Source: Lasiosphaeria ovina
Taxonomy: Eukaryota; Ascomycota; Sordariomycetes; Sordariales; Lasiosphaeriaceae
Direction of reading: 5' to 3'
Assembly (NCBI GenBank): GCA_033439765.1
Contig: JAULSN010000002.1
Location: 4,030,001 to 4,094,000, forward strand
Length of the DNA stretch: 64,000 nucleotides
Shown here: piece after piece, positions 46,535 to 57,920 of the stretch
Numbering within the stretch: position 1 is the first letter of the stretch
How the letters are laid out: each line of letters starts with the position of its first letter
Made by a program: the position numbers and the translations under genes
Notes under the pieces: generated by a model
The model's database searches: none
Seen by the model: the letters and a program-made list of their open reading frames with translations, nothing else
Told to the model about the DNA's origin: nothing

Positions 46535-48031
46535 ATGGCGTCTCACGCGCCGGCTCCCCAGAGCCCGAGTCTCCCGTGGCGCATGTCGTCGGCTATGGTT
46601 ATGGGCATGACAGGCGTCATATCGCGCTCCTTGCTGTACGGGCTCAACTCGGTCGAGACCACAGGGCTCTCACGGTTCCTCGATATATTGAATAGCCGCC
46701 ATGACCCTGAAACGCGACAGCGCGGACTTCTCACTGGTGCGAACGACCTACCCTTTGCTTGATGCTGAGGCGGGCGTGAGATGAAAGAGTGTGTGCCGTG
46801 CTGACTTGTCGTTACTCGTAGTCTCCAACCATGTTAGCGTGTGAGTGCCCCTGAATAGCAGCAACACACTCACAATGCAGACCGAAACCTTGCGACCTGG
46901 GCTCATACCAATCTTTTTTGTTTTCTCAGTGTCGATGATCCGCTCATTTGGGGCGTGCTACCCCTGAACCACTCTTTCAATCCATCCAACCTGAGGTGGA
47001 CGCTGGGAGCTCATGACATTTGCTTCAGTAACAAGTGCGTCGTGCCCCCTTCCCTCGCCGAGTAAATACTTATCTGTCTGCTCAGGTTTTTTGCGAACTT
47101 CTTCACATACGGCCAAGTGCTGCCCTGCCATCGGCTAAAGCATTCTGCTCATGGCGGTCTCTTCCAGCCATCATTAGCCCAAGCCATCCGGCTCCTCTCC
47201 AGCCAGCCTTTTTCTCCCGCGTCCTCTTCATCATCGCCACCTCTCGAACACCATGACATTCCCGATCCCTTCACCGTCGGCGCCGTCACCTACACCACCA
47301 ACGGCAGTGACTCCATCCCTGCGCCCTCGGTCTACACCCGTAACCGGAACAGCTGGGTGCACGTGTTCCCCGAGGGGCTAGTGCACCAACACCAGGCTCG
47401 TGACCTACGATACTTCAAATGGGGCGTGGCGCGGCTGATCCTCGAGGCTGAGCCTGCCCCAGACGTCCTGCCCATGTTTATCGACGGCACGCAGAATCTG
47501 ATGCCCGAGGACCGCGGCTTCCCTCGCTTCCTGCCGCGCTTCGGCAAGCGCATCCGCGTGGCCTTTGGCGAGGTGCTAGACTACGAGGCCACATTTGGCG
47601 ACCTGCGGCGGCGGTGGGAGGGCCTAGTGCGCCGGTCCAACGAGGCTGCCGCTGCTGCCGCCGCTGCTGCCGCTACCGCTACAGCCCGTAACGATGGCAA
47701 GAGCAATGGGTCTTTGTTTGCAGGGTTATGGGCCAAGCAGGACACCACACCGGCGTCGGCGGCAACCACTTCGCCAGCGACAATACAACAACGGATAATG
47801 ATGCTCGGTGAACTCCCCGACGATCTCAAGTACAGCAAGGAAGCACAGGAGATACGGATTGAAGTTGCCCGGCGCATGCGCGAAGCAGTGCTGAAGGTCC
47901 GAAAATCGCTCGGAGACTACCCAGACGCGGACCCGACGCTCGGCTCTGCGGACATCTGGAAGGCTGAAGACCAGGTCCCTGCCAAGAAATACAAGAGCAG
48001 AGTGGATGGGAGCGAGATTAACCAGAACTAA
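46535..48031 (+). CDS. TAZ1: Tafazzin, cardiolipin-remodelling transacylase
   Basis: Exons 46535..46736, 46822..46840, 46930..47034 and 47086..48031 encode 423 residues. Tafazzins move acyl chains between phospholipids and cardiolipin in mitochondrial membranes. Acyltransferase motif I NHVSVVDDP has the HX4D pair His71 and Asp76, encoded across a 19-nt microexon. The substrate-binding motif FPEG is at 203-206, followed by the tafazzin-typical WGVARLILEA, MFIDGTQNLMPE and GKRIRVAFGEVLD. A hydrophobic stretch lies near 20-40. Compared with compact homologues it has an Asn/Ser/Pro-rich insertion (about 160-190) before the FPEG region and an Ala-rich tract followed by a polar loop (about 296-345). 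Both probably lie on the surface. The start at 46535 (MASHAPAP) is preferred; the frame is open to 46454. Confidence 0.93.
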
Positions 48032-48710
48032 TGGGCTGTCGGATAAAGGACATATGGTTGACCGCATGCATCAAGGTGAACAAAAAAGCAGTATATCATA
48101 TCCATAGAGACCCTTGTATATATTTTTGTAGTTTGCTGTTTGGTAGAAGTTTTAGCCTCTGCTGTATTGGTCTTAAAACGATCTCGGGAAAAAAGGGGTT
48201 TCCTCTTCCAAAACTGTTTTATCGTATGCTTATGGTCTGAACATACCGTACACTTTCGGGCCCAAACCACCCAATCAGTTAAAATTCACACAGATACCTA
48301 ATAGGAGTGTATGTCTGCTCCAGACTACGAGAATTATTAATGGTTTTCAATACAACGTTTCTTATAGTTGTTATAAAGGAGGGGTTAGGGTATATGAGCG
48401 GCGGATAACCCCTCCCCTCTTCTATGTGCAATGCAGTCCATACATTAGCTCACCCGTCATCGGCCCTTGCTCATCCAGGACAACTTCTTCACAAACTTAA
48501 GGTCTTGAATGTTTCCCTGCACGTAAAAACATCGAGCCATATATCTCAGCCTCACTTTTCGCATAGCAGCTTGCAAAGACTCGCATACACCACATTGCTA
48601 CAATACGATCCACTCCACACCTCGCCACCTACATAGATAGCCCAGTAGCCAACCCCGCCAGACTCGCAACACTCACCTCCCGCACCCTTCGTCATCCTCA
48701 AACCAGCACG
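48032..48710. other. Intergenic region, tafazzin to ECM15-like
   Basis: AT-rich 3' flank of tafazzin (48050-48370), then a CT-rich promoter/5' UTR for the next gene. No gene is seen. Confidence 0.6.
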
Positions 48711-49579
48711 ATGAGCTCCGACTATGCAAGCATCCCGACACCGGCGGCGTGCTACGTCGACTTTTGCCTCGTGCCAGTGAGTTCCTCCACTGCCGTGCCT
48801 TGAATTTCCCAGCCGGGCCATATCAGATCAGGCCACGGATGGATGGATGCCATGACGAGAAACCAACCCTTTAGTCTACTCTTATTCTCAACATGCATGA
48901 ATACATGCACGCACTCTCTCTGCTTCTAGATATATATCAGAAAACATCCCTGCACCCACCTCACCCATCTAACCTCCAACAACCCATCCCATCCCCGTGC
49001 CAAGCAGCAGCACGAATATACCGTCGCTGACTGACACTTTACTCCGTCCCTCCTGATAAAAAGGTCGGAACCGGCAACGTCTCCGTCGCCGGCGAGGTCG
49101 CCCAGGTACAGAAGCTGCTGCGGGCCAGTGGGCTGAAACACACGATGCACTCTGCGGGGACGACAGTCGGTTCGTCTCCCCCCCGCCCTCCCATTTCATG
49201 CCCGTCCCGTCCCTACCAAGCGGAAGTTCATATGTACGTATGTATGTATGTATCACTGACTACAGGCCTACAGAGGGAAGCTGGGACGACGTGATGCGAG
49301 TTGTCGGCCAAGCTCACGCTATAGTCCACCAAGGCGGCGTGCAGAGGGTGCAGACCTCGATGCGCGTGGGCACTCGGTACGTCACTTCACGTTACTGCTT
49401 TCTCCAGTTCAGTTGTTTACGTCGACGACGAAACGACATATGGTTTTGTGTAAAATGGACCTGCGATGTGGGTGGTTGTTGTGCTTTACTAACGCCCCCC
49501 CCTATTCAGAACCGACAAGACCCAAACAGCAGAGCAAAAGGTGAAGCGAGTCGAGGAGATCCTTGCACGCGATGAATAG
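48711..49579 (+). CDS. ECM15: ECM15/MTH1187 thiamine-binding-fold protein (UPF0045)
   Basis: Exons 48711..48776, 49064..49169, 49274..49376 and 49510..49579 encode 114 residues. The gene is mostly intron: introns of 287, 104 and 133 nt against 345 nt of coding sequence. Conserved segments are YVDFCLVPVGTGNVSVAGEVAQVQKLL, HSAGTTVEGSWDDVM, GQAHAIVHQGGVQRVQTSMRVGTRTDK and a C-terminal KVKRVEEIL helix. Members form small ferredoxin-like beta-alpha-beta tetramers that bind thiamine or related ligands; the yeast relative is Ecm15, non-essential and poorly defined. A GTAT repeat lies in the second intron, which also has two closely spaced acceptors (TACAG at 49265, CCTACAG at 49273); only the second gives the conserved EGSWDD. 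Confidence 0.92.
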
Positions 49580-49797
49580 TAGAGGTGGTAGTGGTCATCG
49601 GTTATTCCAGTGTATACACACGCTGCAGCAAACCACCCGATGCGCTTTTAAAGGCTGCCACAAACGGCAAGCTAAACACTCCATCCGCCATGAGACACTC
49701 CTGCCTACTTTTGTACAGTACAAAGGACAAATTATATAGATATGAATCAAGTTAACCAACTTCAGCCACTGAATACCGAGGCAGGGACTCTTATGGT

Positions 49798-51474
49798 CTA
49801 AGCTCTGGTCGTCTGCTTCTTCATCGACTTGCGCACTTCCTTCTCCCGCTCCTTCTCGAGATAACGCTTCTGGGCCTTGGCGTCGAGAGCGTTGAGTTCA
49901 GCGTCACGCTTGGCCTTCTTGGCCTTCTCGCGCTCCTGGAGACGCTCCTCGGCCTTCTCTTCCTCGCCTGCCTTTTGGATTTGACGGACGGCGTCCTCGC
50001 GAATGCTCTTGACCTTGCGCACGACCTCGGGTCGGAAGTGGGCAGACTTGGCGAGCAGATCCGAGATGCGGATGAATGCCCGGAAAAGGGGAACAAGAGA
50101 CTCGTAGTTGTTATTGGACGGGAGGTGGTACTTGAGGAACAGGCGCTTGCGCGGGGCCGTCTCGTCGATGCTGTTGTATATATTTTTGGTTAACTCTGGC
50201 AACCTGGGATAGGACGAGGCGTGAATTGAACTCACGTCTTGGGCTTCACAAGCGGCTGGTCCGAGACGATGAGATACTCAAAAAGGTCACCAGCTGCCTC
50301 GGCAGCCTTGACCAGCTCGGGAGTAAGCATGAGATCGGTGATCTCGGCGCTCTCGCTCATGACGGTCAACCAGGTGGGGAGTTTGGAGTTGTCCTTGGTG
50401 AACGTCAGGGAGACATCATAACGCTCGTCGCGGACCTTCTTCATTGACTCCTTATGGACGAGGCCCCAGACGAAATTATCGAAGCTGCTCTTGTTCTCCT
50501 TGGCACGCAGCTCGGCAGCACCAGGGATTCCGGGGACCGTAAGTGCCTCCTTGCCATCAAAGGGGTAGAGGATCGCCTCGACAACATCCTGTGGTTGCTC
50601 AAAGGTATCGAAGAAGAAGCCCAGGCCCTGCTCGATAAGGGTCATGACCGGGTTGTACCTCTTGAGCAGCGTGAGCTTGACGTCCAGAAAGGCAACGTTG
50701 GCCCGACCGGTCGCATACGTGGCGAACTCGAAGAGGCTCTTCTCCCGAAGGGCGGCATCACCCAGCTGGGTGTTGTCGTCGGTAAGCGCCTGCAACAACT
50801 CGTCGCCCGACTTGTCGGCAGACAGGGGCGACACGCCAGCGAAGCCGACCGAGGCAAACTCGTCGACCAGCACCGGCGAGTGGGCGCGGATCCACTTATT
50901 GGCCTTGGTGCGGTTCAGGCGCGCGCCGATGACATGGACGAGCAGTACCACGGTAATGACGGCCAGAATGAGGCCCTCAACCTTGAACTCGTCCAGCGAG
51001 TGGCGCTCGTGAACATTGTACCACTTGGTGTAGGGTCGGAGCGTCTGCGCGGGCCCCAATCCAGCAAGGGTGTGCGTGACAGGCGACACGTCTATCGGCG
51101 TCGGATCAGCCCCTTTTGCGAAGTCGCCAAAGTCTGCGACATGAGGCCAATTCGGTCAGCAGCTGGACGTCACGCAAACATGCCGGACAGCAGGCAAAGG
51201 GCAGTTCGAAGACGCAATGCGCAATGTGCAAATGGCTCAGGGAGCTCTTCCTCGAGGGACCGACTGTTGCTTCGCTGTCCTCATGACGAGCAAAGAGTGA
51301 AGTTGTATAGTCTCAACCGTCTCATTCCCACGGCCGTTGTGGTTTCTTTGGGGGGGAAGGATGCGCGCGCGCGCGCGGAATGGGAGGCTGCTTACCAGAG
51401 TCTGCAGCCTGGACGGTCGCCGGGCTCGGCGCGGGCTTGCCGCCTCCCCAGAGGTTGTTGAGCACGTTCGCCAT
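49798..51474 (-). CDS. CCDC47-like (DUF1682) ER membrane protein
   Basis: Exons complement(49798..50170, 50236..51133, 51396..51474) encode 449 residues. CCDC47 is a subunit of the PAT complex that helps multi-pass membrane proteins fold at the ER translocon; the fungal members share the DUF1682 core. An N-terminal segment is followed by one membrane helix (79-98, LILAVITVVLLVHVIGA). The folded core (about 110-370) includes NKWIRAHSPVLVDEFASVG, EFATYATGRANV and DNFVWGLVHKESMKKVRDERYD. The last 80 residues form a highly charged Lys/Glu/Arg helix (EEEKAEERLQEREKAKKAKRD), a feature of CCDC47 used for ribosome contact. The first exon starts MANVLNNLWGG, as is common for this fungal family. The 262-nt first intron is longer than average here. 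It converges with ECM15-like, 218 bp apart. Confidence 0.9.
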
Positions 51475-52214
51475 GATGTCGCGGGTGCGTGCGAGGGTGC
51501 GTGGCGGAACCTGAAAGAGGACAAAGGCTGCGAAGCTGTTCCTTGTCTGCAAAAGGAAAATCGAAATTGGAGCATCACGTCAAACGTCTGTGCTCTGAAG
51601 CCGCAGAGGGCAGGGTGCCCCACATTTGATTAAAATGCTGTGGATTCATCAACGCAGCCGGGTTCACGGGTCCTTCCAAGCAAAGCAATGCGGTACACGT
51701 AGAGCACGGCGATCCAAGATTGCAAACAGTCAAGGTTTGAAATCTACGAAAGTCAGTGAAGTTAGTATCATTGAATATGCCCAAGTTACGGCAACAGATG
51801 CCCTATATGTTGGAGGCTTAATTATGCCAGGCCCTATCCATATTGAAGGTACCAAGTACCTTTGTCTGGGGGTATCGCCCAAGTCGTGCAACAGTCCTAT
51901 TAGTTGTATTAGCGTTGGTATCATTTCCTGGTGATATATGAGCTCTATAGATTTTCAATATTGTCAGTTTTAAGCAAGGTGGAATAGTTTGGAAGTTCTT
52001 GAGCTTTGCAACTTGGGATACGCTGGGGTACAAAGTACTTTGTACATACCAAAGCTCAGTAACGGTTGCCCCCAACAACCAGCCGAAACATCACGAGCGA
52101 ATCAGAGGCAAGGATCTAAACCTCAAATGAAACTTCACGAACAAATGAAGTCTTCCTTTCAAAGCATTAACTTGCAGGCGTATCCAATCGCATACAACCA
52201 ACAAAGGAAAAAAG
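51475..52214. other. Divergent promoter region, CCDC47-like / haspin
   Basis: A 740 bp spacer that must hold both promoters. GTACC/AAGTAC words (51849-51862, 52032-52048) form short inverted repeats. No gene is seen. Confidence 0.65.
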
Positions 52215-54039
52215 ATGCCGACCACAACGACGGTCCGTAAGTATGGAAAGCCCGTCAAGAAGACCAGGGCAGAGCGACTCTTTGCCGAGCTGCCAAAGAG
52301 TCCAGTCAAAAAGGTGGACCTGCCCCGGGAGCCACAACCACAACCGGCATTGGAAAATACGCCAGATGTGACAGAAGGGGTGATGGCGGAGATAGCAGAA
52401 AAACTTCTCTTCGTCACTCTTGAGGAGAAGTCGCCCGTTGAAGGAGACCGAGACCCACCAGACGAAGTCGCTTCGCCACCACAGCAACCGGTACCCCAAG
52501 TACATGATGAAGCTTACCTAGCGTCATATGAGTTGCAGCCGCCAGAGACAAATAGCCAACATATCGACGAAGAGGACGGAGTGGAAGAGAAAGAGGAAGA
52601 GGAAGAGGAAGAGGAAAACGACGAATCTCAAGCGCTACAGATACTAACGTGGGTTGACGTCTGCCCCTTTGGCGACCGGATCGAGAAGATCGCCGAGGCG
52701 TCGTACGCCGAGGTGTACAGGATCACCAATGAGAGGGGGACGAGCATCATCAAGGCCGTGCGGCTCGAGTCGCCCATCAAGCCACAGACCAAGGCGCAGG
52801 AGAGGTCGGGCCTGGTGGACGAGGAGCCGCACTCGGAGGACGACCTGCGCGGCGAGCTGAGGATCTCGGAGTGGCTCGCCGACGTCCCCGGCTTCGTCGT
52901 CTACAAGGAGCGGTTTGTGGTGAGGGGGAAGGCCCCCAAGGCGCTGCTCGAGACGCACCAGGTCTTCCACCGCAAGCTCAAGAGGAAAGACCCAGATCGC
53001 CTCCAGTTCTACCCGTCGCCGAGCCGGTACCTGGACGGCACGCGGTTTTTGGTCGTCGAGCTTGGAGACGCCGGCGTGGCGCTCGAAGACTTCGAGCTCG
53101 AGTCGGCCAGCCAGTTGTGGGACATTTTCCTGCACACGGCTGTTGCGCTGGCGAGGGCGGAGGATCTGATCAAGTTCGAGGTGAGTTGTCAGCAAACCTA
53201 TACTTTAACCCCCCAGTCATCCTCCAATGAGTTTGTGGGCCGAGGCTGACTAGGCAATGTCCCGCCAGCACCGCGATTTGCACGAAGGGAACCTGTGCAT
53301 CCGGCAAGCCAGACCTCGCAGGGCCAAAACGGACGACGGCGGCCAGTGCCAGTTCGGCTACTCGGGGCTCGAAATCACCATCCTGGACTACGGCCTGTCA
53401 CGCGCCCAGGACCCAGACTGCAGCCCCGGGCAGGCCGCCGAGTCGTCATCAGTGGCTTACGACCTAGAAAAGGACCTAGGCATCTTCACGAGCACGCACG
53501 CGCCGCAGTGCAAGGTGTACAGGCAGATGCGGTCCTTTTTGCTGAAGGGGGACCGCGTGCACCTGGCCCCCAACCAGCACCACACGGCGTACGCGGCGGG
53601 CGTCGACGGCCGGCCGCTCAGCTGGGAGGGCCACCGCCCGTACACCAACGTGCTGTGGCTGGCCTACATCTACCAGTACCTGGCGCGGCACTTCAAGGGG
53701 GACAAGCGGGACCTGGCGCGGTTCAGGCGCGAGACCAAGCAGCTGCTGGACCACCTCGACCCCGAGGCGCCGCGCCGCATCCTCTCGTTCCCCAGCGCCG
53801 CCGACGTGGTGCGGTTCGCCGCCGAGGCCGGCTGGATCACGCAGGACCAGCTGATGGGCACCGACAGGGACTGGAGTAGGCTAAAGGCGGCCGACGAGAG
53901 TCTGGACGACCTCGGGAGCGTGGCCGCCTTCAACGAGAGTATCATCGAGGTCAGGGCGGCTGAGGCGGGTGCGGCGGACCATCTGCGGCGGTCGCCCCGC
54001 AAGTCCCAAATCACGCAGCTGGCCGACATGGCTGGGTGA
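52215..54039 (+). CDS. Haspin-like serine/threonine kinase
   Basis: Exons 52215..53180 and 53269..54039 encode 578 residues. Haspin phosphorylates histone H3 Thr3 at mitotic centromeres. The N-terminal 150 residues are basic then strongly acidic (poly-Glu near 126-136) and probably disordered. The kinase domain (about 155-480) has a divergent nucleotide loop (EASYAEVYRI), the ATP lysine K180 in SIIKAVRLE, a haspin-type GELRISEWLADVPGFV helix region, catalytic HRDLHEGN (Asp325) at the exon junction, and DYGLSR (362-367) in place of DFG; haspins use a DYT-type motif. The activation region EKDLGIFTS lacks the usual APE motif, another haspin trait. VLWLAYIYQYL follows. The intron lies precisely between the E and HRD. 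The C-terminal 100 residues extend beyond the kinase. Confidence 0.92.
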
Positions 54040-56914
54040 GGGAGAGGGAGAGGGTGATGGGGGAAAGGGACTGGGGACGCCCAATTCGAGGACGGGGTCA
54101 ATAATTCGTGGGCAACTGGCCGGGAAGACGCGGCATTGGTAGCCAAGATCCCAAGACTTCCTTGGCCCCAGGAGAAATCACCCTCCTGTGTGTGTAGATA
54201 TATATTTAGAAATGATACCACGAAACATGATGCCACAAAATATGGGGCAAGAAACAGCGGAAAGAGGGGGGTGGAGGGTGTTACTTTGGATCGCAATTGT
54301 TTCTGTCGCCCTAGCCTGGCCTGGATTTATTTTACCTGGTACTTGGTGCCCGGCAGGTTGCCATTCACATCACAGGTTCACGTTTCTGGGGTGGCCGGTG
54401 AGTTTTCTTCCCTGCCATTGGTTTGGAATCATATGCAGGCGTCTCGATTATTATTATTACTTGGGGTCAGACGAGAAACTCGACGGCCTGTGCGGGCTGC
54501 AGAGTAAGTCCACCTCATGCAAGTCCAAGCAATGTGATGGGCTGTTGCATTTTCGTCGCGCCCGGCTCTTTCCTTTTCGAGAATCGAGCACCTAGCTGCC
54601 AAGAGACGGGGCTGTCTGGGCGCGTTTTGCGGTCTTCGGAAGATGACGGTTCTTTCCGTCCCACGGAAGCTGCTTTGCTCCTTCTCAGGTTGGTGGTGTA
54701 GTGTACAACGCAATTGGACAGGCGTCGAGACCGAGACTCTGGGGTTACACGGGGACCGTAAACTCCGGTTGTCGGGTGCGGCGCCAAGCCCGGGGACTTG
54801 TCAAAGTCAGGGCAAGCCTGCTGGCTAGTGGCCGCCGCAACAAGCGTTAGCTTTCAGCCTCCTAGACTGGTTCCAAACCTCCGAGTCGATGGGTCCCCCG
54901 TTCCACGACGGATCTACTGTCCAGAAGAAATGCCGAGCCCCAACAACGCTCGTGGTAAAGGCCGCTTGCTGAACCCAAACAGCCAACCGCCTTTGAGGTT
55001 ACTGCTTATTTGTGCTCACCAACCAGTTGGACAAGTCGAGGCCTGTCCAACGCTGTCACCGAGTGAATATGCACACACGCCCACACCCGTGCGAGAATCA
55101 TCACTGGCCGTGTCGCCATTCCTCCCAGTGGGCTGACAAAAAATCCCCACAGAAGCCTTGTAAAAGGCGAGGATTCCAAGCCATGCAATTTCTTGGTTGA
55201 CGATGGATTCCCATAGGATTCGTTCCATGTCCATCTTTTGTCATGGGACATCCAAACCCTCCTATCACGATATCTAGTTGGCAGTTGGGTTCGTTCCTCT
55301 TTTCTTGACTGTCAGGCGAGTGGTGAGGTGTGGGTTCTTTTTGCGCAGTAAGTCAGCTGGCAGCATCACCTCGCGTGCAGATGCGTATATCGGAGCGAGC
55401 CTTGGATGTGTCTGCGGTCATTTCTTGCCGTGGACACAATCTGAATTACGAAGCCCGCAGTCCACGTCTATTATTGATCAGTGTCCCAACCCGCCGTAAC
55501 GCAGCTTAAGTCCGGCATGGTTAAATAATCATTCACTAGCACAGTTTGCTATTGTTAGAACACTGACGTTGCAGGCACAATTAGTAGAGCGCCTGCAGAG
55601 ATGCCGGGCGCCGTTGATCCCCGGCTACACTACACGTGTACTACTGGCATACAGGAAAGTGGGCAATGAGAGTTGTATCGAGTTACCAGGATTGCCCTGA
55701 GACGACGCGGGATGGTGGGAGGGCGGGCTGCAGGCCATTTAATCCGATACCTTACCGGGTTCCACTATCGACGTTGCGAACCTCTCAACGAGCAGTCAGA
55801 GCAGTGCGATGTAACTTCGGCACGCTGGCCGCATCGGTCTCGCAGCTGTGTGCACGCATTCCCCATGGCTCACGCTGCCGGCCACGGGATTTACGTTCGG
55901 TAGTGAGCCTGCGTAGCAACGGGTATTAAGGGGCACGGCACACAGTCGGGTACCGGTAGAGAGAGAGCCGCTCTGCACAACAACAAAAGCCTCGATATCG
56001 CGCACCGCACCGTAACTCTCAACATCATTCTATTAACCCAGTGGGGAGCGAATACGACTATCAGCTGCGTGCCTTATTAGACTACAGCAAAATTCCATTC
56101 AAGATTCCAACGTCTTCTGGAAACGTGGTGGATACATACAACCCCACTGCGCGTTGAGAGCGTATTCTTTGGAATCAAGGTTTGCCAGGGCAAGAATCAC
56201 ATCATTTTGAGTGCGGCAAATAGCCTGTGGCCCAAACGGCTACGTAATTGCCTACCACATACTGGGTAGGTCTTTGATAGGCAAGGTGCTAGCATGCACC
56301 TCTTTGCCGCCGTCAACCGTGTCTCGTCGGAGCTCTTTGCGAGAGCGGCAGCATCGCCGAGCTTCTCACCTCATACTGCCTACATACCTAGGTAGGTACA
56401 TGTACCTACATTAGACCTCCCGCATCGGGCAGCATGCCTGCCTGACTAGGTACCTAGCCAGCTAGCCAATCATCAACCGATGAAAACTAATCCGCAGTTT
56501 AGCTCGCAGATTGATCTCCGGCTCACGTCATGTGTGTTTTTCCTCTTCAACTGAGGTGCCAGGAATTGTGTTGACTCTTGCTATCTCCGAAGGGTGTGAA
56601 TCAGGCAATATTGCCAGTCAATAATAAGTAAGTCGAGTGTTTTCCCAGAACCAAAGAACATCAACTTTTGGAAAGGGAACTTTGGACACCGCCTGCAGGC
56701 TCCGAATCGTTTCCACGTGTCTGTGTAACAACACTGCCACTGCTTCATGTGAAGTTGTGTCCCCATTCTAATTTCTGTCGGCGGTCCAGCGCTGTGGAAC
56801 CAGTCGCCAGCTTACAAACCCATGTCTACTCGGATCATCTGAGCACAATGTGCGCTGCCATGCACATCCGAGCAACAAGGAAATAGAGATCAAAGTCTCT
56901 CCATCCGCTTCTGA

Positions 56915-56940
56915 GGCTGGCTGGCTGGCTGGCTGGCTGG
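56915..56940. repeat. (GGCT)n microsatellite
   Basis: About 6.5 perfect GGCT units in the region upstream of the catalase gene. Confidence 0.95.
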
Positions 56941-57281
56941 ACTGGAGCCGCAAATTTCTCACCGCCGATCTCTACCTGAGGCTTTGACAAGGGTTAACCG
57001 CGCGACGCGAGAGCTTGGGCGGAACCCAATACGCCCCTTTGGCATCAAAAGGTACCTTGGCTTGGCTTGTGTCTTGTCTTGGACACCTACTACATGTCTA
57101 AGTTAGGAGGTCAGGGCCCATAGGCAAGCCATATACGACGCACGACTACACTACTACAACATAACATCAGCAGCTGCACAAGTCCCGGGCAGTTCGGTAT
57201 GACCGAATTATTGTCTTACGTGCTGTCTCTATCTCAACCCAACAGTGCTCCTCTTCTGTCTTGGACATATTACTCTACAGA

Positions 57282-57299
57282 TACCTACCTAGGTAGGTA
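57282..57299. repeat. 18-bp perfect palindrome of TACC/GGTA
   Basis: TACCTACCTAGGTAGGTA, self-complementary about a central CCTAGG, 620 bp before the catalase start. A sister palindrome (GTAGGTACATGTACCTAC) lies at 56392-56409. Confidence 0.9.
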
Positions 57300-57822
57300 G
57301 GTATACCTATACACGGCGACAGGATATACTAAGCAATATATCGCATGGGGGAAACCGGGCCGGTGAGCAACGCCCCCAATGTGGGTCTGATGTCTCGGGG
57401 ATCCGCTTCGGTGGCTCACCTACTAGGTGGTGGCAGCGGCTCTGGCGTGACGGCCTTGCAGACCCGAGGCAAGACGACGAGGACCTGTCGCCATCGCCCC
57501 ACCCCCACCCCAGAATCTGGAAGCCGACAGTTGGCCGTCGCCTCAGTCTGCTCGCGGTTTGCCATGGTGCCATGACATGATGCCACGGTGCCAGGCATTG
57601 ATAGTCTGTCACTAGCCGTGTATACATTACAGTCCCGGCCAGGCGGGCTCTGCTTCCACCGTCCCAACTCTTGCCAAGCCTTCCCGCTGCCCAAGGTACC
57701 AGCTACGTCGCTGATCTTCACCTCCCGGGATATCCATGTCTGAAGCCTATAAGGATAGCCCCAGTCAAGTCCATATCTGGTATACATCCACTGTTCTGCC
57801 TCGGGGTCATCCGGCTGCCGTG

Positions 57823-57830
57823 TATATAAG
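57823..57830 (+). promoter_or_regulatory. TATA box of the catalase gene
   Basis: TATATAAG about 91-98 bp before the catalase ATG, a good match to the TATA consensus at a plausible distance. It suggests a regulated, inducible promoter. Confidence 0.6.
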
Positions 57831-57920
57831 TATAGCTTGTTCGGCCTGCACCCTCTGCTTCCTTTCACTCGTCGCGGACCGTAACCATTGCATTGCTGCC
57901 CTCGAACCCAAAGGGATACA

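Larger units (their letters stand above)
54040..57920. other. 3.9 kb intergenic region upstream of catalase
   Basis: No credible gene on either strand. It includes the haspin 3' flank (GA-rich just after the stop), a (GGCT)n repeat (56915-56940) and palindromic TAGGTA sequences (56392-56409, 57282-57299). The last 100 bases have a strong TATA box. A region this long before a stress-type secreted catalase may include distant regulatory sites. Confidence 0.6.

Noticed and set aside
50454..51461. 335-codon plus-strand open frame
   Set aside because: Antisense shadow of the CCDC47-like gene, whose spliced frame and membrane helix are convincing.
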